Part shown: positions 16,924-26,080 of the stretch, one piece after another
How the letters are laid out: every line of letters starts with the position of its first letter
Numbering within the stretch: the first letter of the stretch is position 1
Source of the DNA: UBA5078 sp051252515
GTDB lineage: Bacteria; Pseudomonadota; Gammaproteobacteria; Pseudomonadales; Pseudohongiellaceae
Direction of reading: 5' to 3'
DNA length: 64,000 nucleotides
Assembly (NCBI GenBank): GCA_051252515.1
Contig: JBPOFS010000004.1
Coordinates: 186,001 to 250,000, forward strand
Position numbers and translations under genes: made by a program
The notes under the pieces: generated by a model
The model's database searches: none
Told to the model about the DNA's origin: nothing
Seen by the model: only the letters and a program-made list of their open reading frames with translations

Positions 16924-18066
16924 CTAATAGCCCTTGCGAATCACCCCATAAGACACCCCATCGACCTGACCATCACGCAACCACTGCAACGATGCTTCGA
17001 ACAATAGGCCGGCATTCTTCTCCCACATTGCATTATGCGAAGAGCACCCCAGATCCATTAATACTTTTTCACTTGCCCCGAGATCCTCATACATCTCTGT
17101 CACTCGGCTCGGGGGTACTTGTGCGTCATGTACCCCGGCCACTAGAAGCATTGGCGTCATGGTCTTGGCCACTACCTCTTGATTCCACCCCCACACAGTC
17201 GTGGCAGGAGCACGGCGCACGCCTTTGCCCCAAGTCGCGCCCACAACGTCAGAGGCCAACATGTCGTTCCAAATTGCTGCACTGACCTCTGGCTCGTACT
17301 GCGCTTCGCAGCCCACTTGTCGGTCCCAGTTGCGCGTAAAGTCATTGCGAGACTGTTTCGAAAAAGCAACGCCCGGCACCGGTATCGACTCAGGGGCCTC
17401 AGCGCTGCGACTGCGCCCATAGGCAGGCGCTAGAATCACCACTCGCGCCACTTTCTCTGGATATAACGCCGCATACCCTGCCGCCCGCGGTCCCCCTAAA
17501 GACCAGGCCACCAAATGGACTTTCTCAACCCCGCGTAACGTGCGCAAGTATTCCACTACCCCATCAATATCATGCCAGTCAGATTCGATGGTAGTTGTCG
17601 CGTATGCATAGCTAGGGGCGCAAGGTTCAGAGATCATTGCAGGGATGAATTCTTCTTGCGCTTGGGCGGAAAGATTACACACATCATTCATCACTGAAGG
17701 GCGAGTGGAGCGGCCATACCCTGTCGTGTCCATTGCAAAGGTATCAAAGCCCGCGTCCGCGAGATAAGCCATCCAACTATAGCCACGCACAGGCACATCG
17801 AACGCGACCTCAGCCGGTGTCCCAGCGCCATGGATAAAAAGCACTACTTGCCCTTCAAGTTGTGCACTGCGCAGCACAGTGGCCGCGTGGGTTCTTTCTC
17901 GCACATAAATCTGCGCCACTTCGTTTTCCATTGCCGGCGCTTTAGACACTACTGGCACATAGTGATCGACTCTTTGCGCCTGCCCATCTTCTGCGCCCTG
18001 TACTAATGGAGCAATACTAATCGCTAACAGGCATGCATGGAGTAGTTGAAGCCGAGATATTTTCAT
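16924..18066 (-). CDS. Exported alpha/beta hydrolase
   Basis: A 380-residue protein with a signal peptide (MKISRLQLLHACLLA, cleavage near VQGA). The fold marks are the oxyanion strand VLFIHGAGTP, DTTGYGRS, the nucleophile elbow AWSLGG with its Ser, and a late LVAGVHDAQVPPS strand with the acid and a final SSHNAMWE with the His. This gives a complete Ser-Asp-His set, so esterase or lipase-like activity in the periplasm is expected; the substrate is open. I chose ATG 18066 because GGAG stands 7 nt before it and the signal peptide starts there; the frame is open up to 18132 but adds a polar leader. The gene converges with the HAD gene. Confidence 0.83.
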   Translation of the reverse strand: MKISRLQLLHACLLAISIAPLVQGAEDGQAQRVDHYVPVVSKAPAMENEVAQIYVRERTHAATVLRSAQLEGQVVLFIHGAGTPAEVAFDVPVRGYSWMAYLADAGFDTFAMDTTGYGRSTRPSVMNDVCNLSAQAQEEFIPAMISEPCAPSYAYATTTIESDWHDIDGVVEYLRTLRGVEKVHLVAWSLGGPRAAGYAALYPEKVARVVILAPAYGRSRSAEAPESIPVPGVAFSKQSRNDFTRNWDRQVGCEAQYEPEVSAAIWNDMLASDVVGATWGKGVRRAPATTVWGWNQEVVAKTMTPMLLVAGVHDAQVPPSRVTEMYEDLGASEKVLMDLGCSSHNAMWEKNAGLLFEASLQWLRDGQVDGVSYGVIRKGY

Positions 18067-18263
18067 TGTTGTTCTCCGAAGCTTTTCATGGACAGGGTTG
18101 AGCTCACTATACAATAAGTCGCCGCGTTCCACTGCCTCCTATAAAGCAGCTTGGTCGCTAGCGATTACTAGGGCAAATAAATCGAGCGTAGGGTCGGTTT
18201 TTATGGCAAAGCCTTCATTTTCAGTTAAAGTGGCAGACACAAATTCATGAACAGGCTCACTTT

Positions 18264-19154
18264 ATGAACGCACTCAACGGAAAAACAGCCATCATCACCG
18301 GCGGCGCCGAAGGCATTGGACTTAGCATTGCGCAAGCCTTTGCGAAGCAAGGGGCACACATAGTGCTCGCGGACATCGATGGCGCTCAGCTACAGATCGC
18401 TGAGAAAACCTTACTAGAGATGGGGATACCTGCGCTATGCGTCACCATGGATGTCGCCGAACCGACACAATGGCAACACTTAGTGGAGCAAGCCGAAGCG
18501 CGCTTTGGCGATATTCATATTCTTGTCAATAATGCCGGCGTTGGCGGTCGTAATGGCAGCATAGAAAGCACGGAGCACAAAGATTGGCAATGGGTCACTG
18601 ACGTCAACATGATGGGCGTACTGTATGGGATGCAAGCGGTTGTCCCGCGTATCAAACAGCACGGTGCTGGAGGCCATATCATTAACGTTGCATCTATGGC
18701 CGGAATGATGGGCGTCCCTTATGCTGGCGCCTATACTGCCACCAAAGGCGCCGTTGTCAGTCTTTCAGAGAGTTGGCACCATGAACTCAAGCGGCATCAA
18801 ATTTATGTAAGCGTGCTCTGCCCCGCGTTCGTAAAAACCCGTATCAATCTTTCTGAACGCAATCGACAAGCCCGCTACAGAAGTGACAAACCGGCTACCG
18901 CTCCTTCCGAGAAGCAATTAGCCGCAGCGGCTTATATGCAAAATATTATCGATAATGGCTTAGCCGTTGAGATCGTCGGCGAGCGCGTTGTCGAGGCATT
19001 GAAAGCCAAAGAACTCTATATATTCACTCACCCCAATTATCGTCAGCTCGTGCAACAACGGTATAAAGCTATCGATGATGCGTTCGAGCGCGCTGCGGCT
19101 AGCCCGCTTCTGGCCCACATCCGCGACGAAGAACCTGCTGGTTTTTCTGGCTAA
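18264..19154 (+). CDS. Short-chain dehydrogenase/reductase
   Basis: A 296-residue classical SDR: TGGAEGIG at residues 12-19 binds NAD(P), VLADID ends the second strand (Asp suggests NAD preference), NNAGVGG at about 89, the catalytic Ser in NVASMAG and YTATK at about 160. A C-terminal extension after residue 230 resembles SDRs annotated in aromatic, steroid or fatty-alcohol oxidation, but the substrate is not readable. It lies 32 bp before the saccharopine-dehydrogenase-like gene and is likely co-transcribed with it. Confidence 0.87.
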   Translation: MNALNGKTAIITGGAEGIGLSIAQAFAKQGAHIVLADIDGAQLQIAEKTLLEMGIPALCVTMDVAEPTQWQHLVEQAEARFGDIHILVNNAGVGGRNGSIESTEHKDWQWVTDVNMMGVLYGMQAVVPRIKQHGAGGHIINVASMAGMMGVPYAGAYTATKGAVVSLSESWHHELKRHQIYVSVLCPAFVKTRINLSERNRQARYRSDKPATAPSEKQLAAAAYMQNIIDNGLAVEIVGERVVEALKAKELYIFTHPNYRQLVQQRYKAIDDAFERAAASPLLAHIRDEEPAGFSG

Positions 19155-19186
19155 ACGTTTATCACCCTTTCAACAAGGATTTTACC

Positions 19187-20359
19187 ATGTCTGAACAACG
19201 TCAATTTGGCATCACCGTTTATGGCGCCACAGGATATACCGGACGTCTAATATGCGAATATTTAAACAAACAATACGGCGTTAATGGCGAAGTGCAATGG
19301 GCCATGGCAGGAAGAAGTAAAAGCAAACTAGAAGCCGTTGCCAACGAACTAGGCATCGAAGGCGTCCCCTTTGTTCTATGTGATGCCAACGATACCAATT
19401 CACTCGCGAGTATGGTTAAAAATACACGCGTCGTCATTAGTACCGTCGGCCCGTACCAACTCTATGGCAGTGAGCTCATTGCCGCCTGCGCTGCCCAAGG
19501 CACTGACTATGTGGACTTGTGCGGCGAGCCCGGTTGGATGTATGAAATGATTTCGGCCCATGACGATGCCGCCAAAGCCAGTGGCGCCCGCATCGTATTC
19601 TCATGTGGCTTCGACTCGATCCCCTTCGATCTCGGCGTAGTGTTTTTACAAGAGGCGGCGAAGCAACGCTTCGGAGCGACTGTACCCCGCGTCAAGGGTC
19701 GAGTACGTACAATGAAAGGCGGATTCTCTGGGGGCACGCTTGCCAGCCTTAAAGCCACTATGGCTAGCGCCGCTAAAAAACCCGAACTAATTAAAGTGCT
19801 GCAAGACCCCTTCGCATTAACGCAGGGAGTGGCAGGCCCAGAACAACCAAGTGGTGCCAAGCCAATCTTTGAAGAAGAGTTAAATAGTTGGTCCGCCCCC
19901 TTTGTCATGGCCACAATCAATACGAAGAACGTCCATCGCACCAATTTTCTCTTGCAGCACGCTTTTGGCAAAGATTTCGTCTATGACGAGATGATTTTTA
20001 CAGGCCCAGGTGAGCAAGGTGAAGCGATTGCCAACGCCGTTGCCGCAGACAAGTCGATGGCGAGCAGCACGATGCAACCAGGAGAAGGCCCAACGAAAGA
20101 AGAAAGAGAGAACGGCTCCTACGATGTACTCTTTGCGGGAAGCAACGATAGTGGCGCTGTTATTCTGGCAAGTGTGAAAGGCGATAGAGACCCCGGATAT
20201 GGGTCAACTTCGAAAATGATTGCAGAGACAGCCGTGTGCTTGCTGAAAAACCCAAAGGCCGCTACCGGTGGAATCTGGACCCCAGGCGCCGCCTTAGGAC
20301 AGCTACTTATTACCCGCTTGCAGGATAATGCGGGCCTCAGCTTTCAACTAGAAAACTAA
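19187..20359 (+). CDS. Saccharopine dehydrogenase-like / trans-acting enoyl reductase family protein
   Basis: A 390-residue protein with an N-terminal Rossmann fold: FGITVYGATGYTGRLICEYL (about residues 6-25), MAGRSKSKLE, and VISTVGPYQLYG (about 84-95), then YVDLCGEPGWMYEM and SCGFDSIPFDLGV. These blocks define the family that includes the mycobacterial trans-acting enoyl reductase Rv2953 and eukaryotic saccharopine dehydrogenase-like oxidoreductases. True lysine-pathway saccharopine dehydrogenase is unlikely. The C-terminus (GIWTPGAALGQLLITRL) is conserved in the group. It probably reduces an enoyl or keto group of a lipid. AAGGA lies 7 nt before the ATG. Confidence 0.85.
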   Translation: MSEQRQFGITVYGATGYTGRLICEYLNKQYGVNGEVQWAMAGRSKSKLEAVANELGIEGVPFVLCDANDTNSLASMVKNTRVVISTVGPYQLYGSELIAACAAQGTDYVDLCGEPGWMYEMISAHDDAAKASGARIVFSCGFDSIPFDLGVVFLQEAAKQRFGATVPRVKGRVRTMKGGFSGGTLASLKATMASAAKKPELIKVLQDPFALTQGVAGPEQPSGAKPIFEEELNSWSAPFVMATINTKNVHRTNFLLQHAFGKDFVYDEMIFTGPGEQGEAIANAVAADKSMASSTMQPGEGPTKEERENGSYDVLFAGSNDSGAVILASVKGDRDPGYGSTSKMIAETAVCLLKNPKAATGGIWTPGAALGQLLITRLQDNAGLSFQLEN

Positions 20360-20369
20360 GAACCCATAA

Positions 20370-20401
20370 GGTGCACTGTTGAAACCGGATAACAGTGCAC
20401 C
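20370..20401. terminator. Perfect hairpin between convergent genes
   Basis: GGTGCACTGTT pairs with AACAGTGCACC, 11 bp with a 10-nt loop, between the convergent reductase and glycerate kinase genes. It touches the kinase stop codon. The T run is missing, but the position suits a two-way terminator. Confidence 0.55.
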
Positions 20402-21531
20402 TAACGCGTGGCATGAATCACGCGGGCTATTTGTTCGGCAGTGTGGGCCAACTGTTGCGGCGCATTATTCATAGCGTCCAATTTGCTACTTGGTCCCTGG
20501 ACGATCGAAAACACAGCTGCTAAACCTATATCGTATAAGGCGTCTAGATTTTCACCCACTACCCCTGCCACGCCAATGACAGGGACCCCATTGCGCTTTG
20601 CCAGTTCACAAACCCCAGCGGGCACTTTCCCTGCAGCACTTTGCGAATCCATACTGCCCTCTCCGGTAATGACGAGATCCGCCCCTTGTAGCATTTGCTC
20701 AAAATCCAGAGCGTCCATCACCGTGTGCACACCAGAACCTATCTGTGCGCCGAGGAATCCGCCTAAAGCACCGCCTATCCCCCCCGCAGCGCCACTACCA
20801 GGAAAGCTGTTTACATCTAACCCATGGGCACTTGCGCAGGCAGAGAAATGAGCAATACCAAACTCTAGTAAAGCCACCGCGTTGGCCTCGGCCCCTTTTT
20901 GAGGCGAAAAGATTTGTGCAGTGCCCGTTGGCCCAAGTAATGGATTAGTCACATCCGTTGCGACAAACACTTGCACCCCAGCCAATCGTTCAAGCACAAC
21001 GCTTAAGTCAATGTTCGCCAAGGTATTTAAAGCACCACCGCCACGCACAATGTCATGACCTTGTGCGTCAGTTAACTTGGCCCCTAAGGCTTGCAACATA
21101 CCGGCCCCTGCATCCGTGCAAGCACTGCCACCCAATCCAATCACTAACTTTTTTACGCCTGCGGCCAGTGCCGCTGACATCAACTCGCCCGTGCCATAGC
21201 TGCTACTTCGCAGGGCATCACGCTCGTTCTCTGACACACGCTGCAAACCACTAGCTTGCGCCACTTCAATGATCGCAGTGTGTCCATCATCGATAACGCC
21301 ATAATAAGCAATGATTTGCTCACCCAAAGGCCCTTCAACCTGACAATCTTGCAAAACCCCGTGTTTCGCGCGCACCAGAATATCGGTAGTCCCTTCACCA
21401 CCATCGGCTAATGGCAGTTCAATAAGCTCGTCATTAGGGGCCGCACGCCGCCATCCTTGAGAGATAGCATTCGCCACTTGCGGTGCCGTAAGACATTCTT
21501 TAAAAGAATCAGGAGCTACTATTATCCGCAT
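20401..21531 (-). CDS. Glycerate kinase (type I, GlxK/GarK family)
   Basis: A cytoplasmic enzyme that phosphorylates D-glycerate with ATP, feeding glycolysis from glyoxylate, glycolate or glucarate breakdown. The 376 residues start MRIIVAPDSFKECLTA, the family signature, with PLADGGEGT, VIGLGGSACTDAGAGMLQALG (read in two parts) and DLVITGEGSMDSQS, which form the nucleotide and substrate sites. The length is normal. It follows the GntP permease gene by 33 bp, so the pair probably takes up and activates glycerate or a related acid. The exact gene symbol (glxK or garK) cannot be decided. Confidence 0.92.
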   Translation of the reverse strand: MRIIVAPDSFKECLTAPQVANAISQGWRRAAPNDELIELPLADGGEGTTDILVRAKHGVLQDCQVEGPLGEQIIAYYGVIDDGHTAIIEVAQASGLQRVSENERDALRSSSYGTGELMSAALAAGVKKLVIGLGGSACTDAGAGMLQALGAKLTDAQGHDIVRGGGALNTLANIDLSVVLERLAGVQVFVATDVTNPLLGPTGTAQIFSPQKGAEANAVALLEFGIAHFSACASAHGLDVNSFPGSGAAGGIGGALGGFLGAQIGSGVHTVMDALDFEQMLQGADLVITGEGSMDSQSAAGKVPAGVCELAKRNGVPVIGVAGVVGENLDALYDIGLAAVFSIVQGPSSKLDAMNNAPQQLAHTAEQIARVIHATR

Positions 21532-21564
21532 ACAACACCTTTGTTATAAGGACACGATTAATCA

Positions 21565-22911
21565 CTACAGAACGAAAAGAGACACTAAAAAGATAGCCAG
21601 TATTGTAACCAAGCCCATCGCTAAGGTCGCGCCTGTATGAGCGCGATACGCTGTCGCAACATCCATTTTACTAAATTGTGCCACTACCCAGAAATAACTG
21701 TCGTTGGCATGAGACACTGTCATCGCACCTGCCCCGACCGCCATCACGGTTAACACACGCCCCATCTCTGAATCTAAACCTACCTGCGGCAGTAAGGGGG
21801 CCACTAGGGCAGACCCTGCCACCATCGCCACCGTTGAGGAGCCTTGTGCACTTTTAAGCGCAGCGGCCACGACAAACGGCATAAACACGCCTAAACCCAA
21901 AGCCGAGAGACTGCGCCCAAGGTATTCACCTAACGGGGTAGCCGCAAGCACCGCCCCAAAAGCGCCGCCTGCCCCTGTTACCAGTAAAATAGGCGCTGCC
22001 ACTTGAAAGGCTTGCCGACAATGCGCAGCAAAGCTACTAGCCTTGTCCTCATCGCGTAATAGCAGTAATGAAAACCCTAACCCCAACATAAGCGCATTGA
22101 GCGGTTTACCGAAAAAATTCAACAACTCATATAACGAAGCACGCCCAAACAAATCAGCAGGGTAGTTAGCAATAGAGCCAAGACAAATTAAAAAAATGGG
22201 CACGAAAATAGGGGCAAAAGCAGCCATAGGGCTTGGCAATGAAGAAGGTTCAAGCGGCACTCCCCCCCTTGTTTCATCCGCCTCCATGTCCAGCTCTGTA
22301 CTTTCCAGGTTTCTGCAAAGCCGCGCCCAAAACAAACCTGTGAGCGCTGCGATTGCTGCGAAAAAGAAACCAACGATAATCACGAGCCCTAGACTATCGC
22401 CAAGCTCCAGATTAGCCGAAGCTGCGATGGGGCCTGGGGTCGGTGGCACCAAGGTATGGGTTGCGAACAATCCCGTCGCGAGCGCCACACTTAGCGATAC
22501 GGGGGAAACCGACAACGTGCGGGATAAAGAACGTTTAAGACTATTGAGAATGACATAGCCAGAATCACAAAACACAGGGATTGAAACGAAGAAACCAACC
22601 ATCGACATGGTTAAGGTTGGAAAACGTTTGCCGAATAATTTTATAACGGTATTAGCCATAACAATGGCTGCACCACTTCGTTCCAGAATCACGCCTATAA
22701 GCGTTCCCAGAACAATGATAAGCCCGATGCTGCCCATGATATTGCCGAAACCACTACGGATAATGCTATCGATATCTCGCAACGGCAGCCCATAAGCAAA
22801 AGCCGCAATAAATGCCGCTAGCAATAAGGTGATGAAGGGGCTTAACTTAAACTTGCTTGTCGCGATGACGATAAAGCCGATAATCAGCAGAAGGACATAC
22901 ACCATTGCCAT
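21565..22911 (-). CDS. GntP family sugar-acid permease
   Basis: A polytopic inner-membrane protein of 448 residues with about 12-14 hydrophobic segments, belonging to the gluconate:H+ symporter family. Recognisable marks are SKFKLSPFITLLLAAF at the N-terminus, GFGNIMGSIGLIIVLG, GFFVSIPVFCDSGYVIL and ATHTLVPPTPGPIAAS, and HANDSYFWVVAQFS near the end. It is the first gene of a two-gene unit with glycerate kinase, so D-glycerate, gluconate or a similar acid is the likely load. The substrate is inferred from the neighbour. Confidence 0.92.
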   Translation of the reverse strand: MAMVYVLLLIIGFIVIATSKFKLSPFITLLLAAFIAAFAYGLPLRDIDSIIRSGFGNIMGSIGLIIVLGTLIGVILERSGAAIVMANTVIKLFGKRFPTLTMSMVGFFVSIPVFCDSGYVILNSLKRSLSRTLSVSPVSLSVALATGLFATHTLVPPTPGPIAASANLELGDSLGLVIIVGFFFAAIAALTGLFWARLCRNLESTELDMEADETRGGVPLEPSSLPSPMAAFAPIFVPIFLICLGSIANYPADLFGRASLYELLNFFGKPLNALMLGLGFSLLLLRDEDKASSFAAHCRQAFQVAAPILLVTGAGGAFGAVLAATPLGEYLGRSLSALGLGVFMPFVVAAALKSAQGSSTVAMVAGSALVAPLLPQVGLDSEMGRVLTVMAVGAGAMTVSHANDSYFWVVAQFSKMDVATAYRAHTGATLAMGLVTILAIFLVSLFVL

Positions 22912-23068
22912 AGATTGTTCCCTTATAAATGAAGCTTATTAGTATTCTCCACAAAGTATACGCATAGCCCAGTAGGGAAAGCCACTTCCCCTACATCCCT
23001 TGTCCTGCAATCCAGATGGGAGCAATAAGTGTTATGCTCACAGCCTAAGTCGAGCTAAGGAATTCGTT

Positions 23069-23365
23069 ATGACACAACACAGCGAAATAAGTACTACTGT
23101 GGCCATGCTGGTCTCGCTATTTGGCAATCCCCACCAAGCGGACCCAGAAGCTAACGCCTATGAGTGGCGAATCGAGATTGGCGATAATCCGCTAGTCATC
23201 GTACGAAACCTTAAGCAAGGGGGGAGCGCAGGCCGTATACAAGACTGGAGCCTCGACTCCGAAAGTGCCGACGCCATAAACCAGCTCAAGGAAAAGCTAG
23301 AAGAGGGTGAGAACTATTACGAGGGCTCACTACATCCAGAGCTATTTATTACGCGAGGCAAGTAG
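23069..23365 (+). CDS. Small acidic protein of unknown function
   Basis: A 98-residue cytoplasmic protein (MTQHSEISTTVAM...). It is acidic, with a predicted alpha-beta pattern (YEWRIEIGDNPLVIVRNLKQG) and a C-terminal helix (DAINQLKEKLEEGENYYEGSL). No family is recognised. I prefer ATG 23069 because AAGGA stands 8 nt before it; the open frame to 23000 starts with a rare leader and has no ribosome site. The gene is followed at once by a terminator hairpin, which supports it being real. Confidence 0.6.
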   Translation: MTQHSEISTTVAMLVSLFGNPHQADPEANAYEWRIEIGDNPLVIVRNLKQGGSAGRIQDWSLDSESADAINQLKEKLEEGENYYEGSLHPELFITRGK

Positions 23366-23373
23366 GCATAAAA

Positions 23374-23403
23374 AAGGGGAGTAGAGTCACCTCTACCCCC
23401 CTT
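23374..23403. terminator. Terminator hairpin between convergent genes
   Basis: AAGGGG-A-GTAGAG pairs with CTCTAC-C-CCCCTT with one mismatch and a 4-nt loop, 8 bp after the stop of the small protein gene. An A run precedes it, so on the minus strand it ends with a T run and can also stop the TonB receptor transcript. Confidence 0.65.
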
Positions 23404-23428
23404 CTCACTCTGAACCTTACCCTAGCAA

Positions 23429-25864
23429 CTACAAGCTAAGGTCAAGTCGTAAATACATACTACGACCATCAGTGTCATAGGGCGCATTTCGTGAGTAGAT
23501 CAAACCACGGTTAGCTTGGTAGTCAGCTTCCTCTGGGTATTGATCAAACACGTTCTCAGCACCGAACCGTACTGTCAGATTGTCATTCACATTATAAGTC
23601 GCTGACACATCAGTAAACTGCTCTGCGCCAAAGTCTTGGTGAATGTCCCCTGATGCATTGAACGAGTAGTCAGTCCATTTCCCATAATGACGCACACGCG
23701 CCATCAAGTCGAAATCACCGATGCCATAGGTAGCACTGAGGTTCAATGTACGCTGGGGCAAATTCTTCTCAAATCGGATTCGAGTAGTATCGTTCTCTGT
23801 GAATGATCCACCCACCACTTCTGTTTTGTTATAGTTAAAAGAGCTTGAAAGCGACAACTGTCCGGCCCCAAGTTCCATCGCGTATCCCAACACTAAGTCG
23901 ATCCCTTGCGAACGGGTATCAAAATCATTTTGGAAGAAATTCACACTAGTGATGCCTTCGCCTCCTGGGACTCCCAAAGCAATGAGTTGCGCACGCTCAT
24001 CCGCTGTAAGAGTAAAGTTCGCTGAAGAACCAAAGCGATTATCTACATCGATGCGATAGAAATCTAAGCTGGAATTGAACCCGGCGTCATTTCGATATAC
24101 CACACCTGCACTAAAGTTTGTGGACTCTTCGGCATCCAATGGATTGATCTCAACGCCTGCGCGCTCGGAAACGATTCCCGCGATTGCCCCCACTGGAGAG
24201 AATCGGCCATTAGTGAAAATATTCAACGTCACTGTATCCAAACCTTGATAGGTTCGCTCACTGAACAACTGCCCAGGAGTCGGCGCTCTAAAGCCATTGG
24301 ACATAGTGGCACGAAGAGCGAGATTTTCAGCAATCTCATAACGACCAGTGATTTTGCCAGTAAGAATAGTATCGTCATGCTCTGAGTAGTCTTCGTATCG
24401 TGCAGCTACCCCAAAGGTCAACGCATCAGTCACAGGAACTTCTAAGTCAACATACGCAGAGGTACTGGTCTGATCAGACTCTCCGGCTTGATCAGGACTA
24501 AACCCAGGAAAACCGTTTGAACCCGAAGGCAAGCCTACCGTAGCGCCTGGTCCGATTGCGTAAGAAGCTACATCACCTTGTTTCACCTCATAGGTCTCTT
24601 TGCGGTGTTCAAGCCCAAATGCAAGACTGCTTGGCAATGCGCTCGCCCCCAAATTTAGCTCATAGGAAAAATCAAGATTCAGGTTTGCTTCGCTCTGCTT
24701 CAAAGTGCCTATATCGAAAGAGGTAGGACTATTAGGCCCAAGCGAAGCATTAATGCTGTTCGACATATTGTAATCAATTTGATTACTACCAAAACCCGCA
24801 CTGAGGTCCCAACTTAGACGTGGACTGATCTCACCGTTGATACCGGCTGTGAAAGATTTGTCCTCATCCTCTTGTCCGAACTGCGGCGAAAAGCCCGCTG
24901 GGAAAATCGTTCTTAGATCAAACTCTGGAAATACATCCGTGATGTTAAAGGCACTTGTGGAATCGGGGTTTCTCCAATTGAAATCCGAGAGCCCTTCCCC
25001 TTGCCCAAATGAACCAAAGCCATAAACATTCATAGTCGATGACAAAGCGTACTCAGAGTTAAACATGAAGCGTAATGTTTCGCTTTCTGGTTGCCCCCAG
25101 TTCTGCACTGGACTTGGTACGACAACATCAGGATGATCGGCTTGAAATTGGATCGCGTCAGGACGCTGACGGCTTCGAGATGTTTTCTCCGCCTCGGAGA
25201 ACTCAATCGCACCGGTTATAAAGCCCGCATCCCCAAGCTCAACACCACCTTTAGCACCAAATCGCGTATTCTCACCATCTCCTTCGGCGTACTCAGAGTA
25301 TTGAGCAAAACTACGGAAGCCAATGTTGTCATCTAGAATAATGTTGATGACGCCAGCGATGGCATCAGAACCGTATTGCGCGGATGCCCCATCACGTAGC
25401 ACTTCCACTCGTCCGATCGCGTAGGTAGGAATCTGGGCCAAATCAGGCGCTTGCGCACCGTTACCGCCTAGAAGCGCAGAGCGATGTCGACGTTTACCGT
25501 TAACAAGGACTAGCGTATGGTCAGGAGAAAGGCCTCGCAAGGAAGCTGGACGCACAAACACTTGCCCGTCATTCATCGGCAAGCGCTGTACTTTATACGA
25601 AGGCACAAGCTGCGCCATGACATCAGACAAATCTTCGGAGGCGGTATTGTTTATTTCACGAAATGACACAACATCAATCGGAGCACTTGAGTCAAACACG
25701 GTACGTTCGCTTCGGCGCGTTCCCGTAACGATGACACTTTCTATGGCAGCAGGCTCTGCTCGTTGAGAGGCTTGATCTGATTGTGCACTCACCAAGACTG
25801 ACTGCCCTGTAAGGATTGCGGCGCCTATACAAACAATCGGCATAACATTTTTACAATTTGACAT
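23429..25864 (-). CDS. TonB-dependent receptor
   Basis: An 811-residue outer-membrane receptor. A signal peptide (cleavage near VSAQ) leads to a TonB box (ESVIVTGTRRS) and a plug domain (about 45-170) with FVRPASLRGLSPDHTLVLVNGKRRHRS read in parts, and VEVLRDGASAQYGSDAIAGVINI. The barrel ends in RSMYLRLDLSL, a normal OMP end. The RRHRSA and GASAQYGSDAIAG patterns are common in receptors of marine Proteobacteria for organic compounds. The ligand is unknown. It is divergent from the Tat-exported aminotransferase gene, 216 bp apart, so the two may share regulation. Confidence 0.9.
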   Translation of the reverse strand: MSNCKNVMPIVCIGAAILTGQSVLVSAQSDQASQRAEPAAIESVIVTGTRRSERTVFDSSAPIDVVSFREINNTASEDLSDVMAQLVPSYKVQRLPMNDGQVFVRPASLRGLSPDHTLVLVNGKRRHRSALLGGNGAQAPDLAQIPTYAIGRVEVLRDGASAQYGSDAIAGVINIILDDNIGFRSFAQYSEYAEGDGENTRFGAKGGVELGDAGFITGAIEFSEAEKTSRSRQRPDAIQFQADHPDVVVPSPVQNWGQPESETLRFMFNSEYALSSTMNVYGFGSFGQGEGLSDFNWRNPDSTSAFNITDVFPEFDLRTIFPAGFSPQFGQEDEDKSFTAGINGEISPRLSWDLSAGFGSNQIDYNMSNSINASLGPNSPTSFDIGTLKQSEANLNLDFSYELNLGASALPSSLAFGLEHRKETYEVKQGDVASYAIGPGATVGLPSGSNGFPGFSPDQAGESDQTSTSAYVDLEVPVTDALTFGVAARYEDYSEHDDTILTGKITGRYEIAENLALRATMSNGFRAPTPGQLFSERTYQGLDTVTLNIFTNGRFSPVGAIAGIVSERAGVEINPLDAEESTNFSAGVVYRNDAGFNSSLDFYRIDVDNRFGSSANFTLTADERAQLIALGVPGGEGITSVNFFQNDFDTRSQGIDLVLGYAMELGAGQLSLSSSFNYNKTEVVGGSFTENDTTRIRFEKNLPQRTLNLSATYGIGDFDLMARVRHYGKWTDYSFNASGDIHQDFGAEQFTDVSATYNVNDNLTVRFGAENVFDQYPEEADYQANRGLIYSRNAPYDTDGRSMYLRLDLSL

Positions 25865-26080
25865 ACTTGTACCCTTTTAAATTTGTACTCTCGTTTTAAG
25901 ATCGGGGGCGAGTATGCGCAGCCTGTATTACAAAATGATGAATACGGCATCGGGTTCATGTAAGTTTAATTTCACTGTAACAATCCCCTTGCGGGAAATT
26001 TTCGAATCAATACTAGGTAAAAGAAACTGTCACATTTCATCATTACACTAATGGGCAAATTTTTATAAGGCAGCAATCAA

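Noticed and set aside
16866..17433. Plus-strand frames opposite the alpha/beta hydrolase gene.
   Set aside because: They are antisense shadows of a well-supported hydrolase gene.
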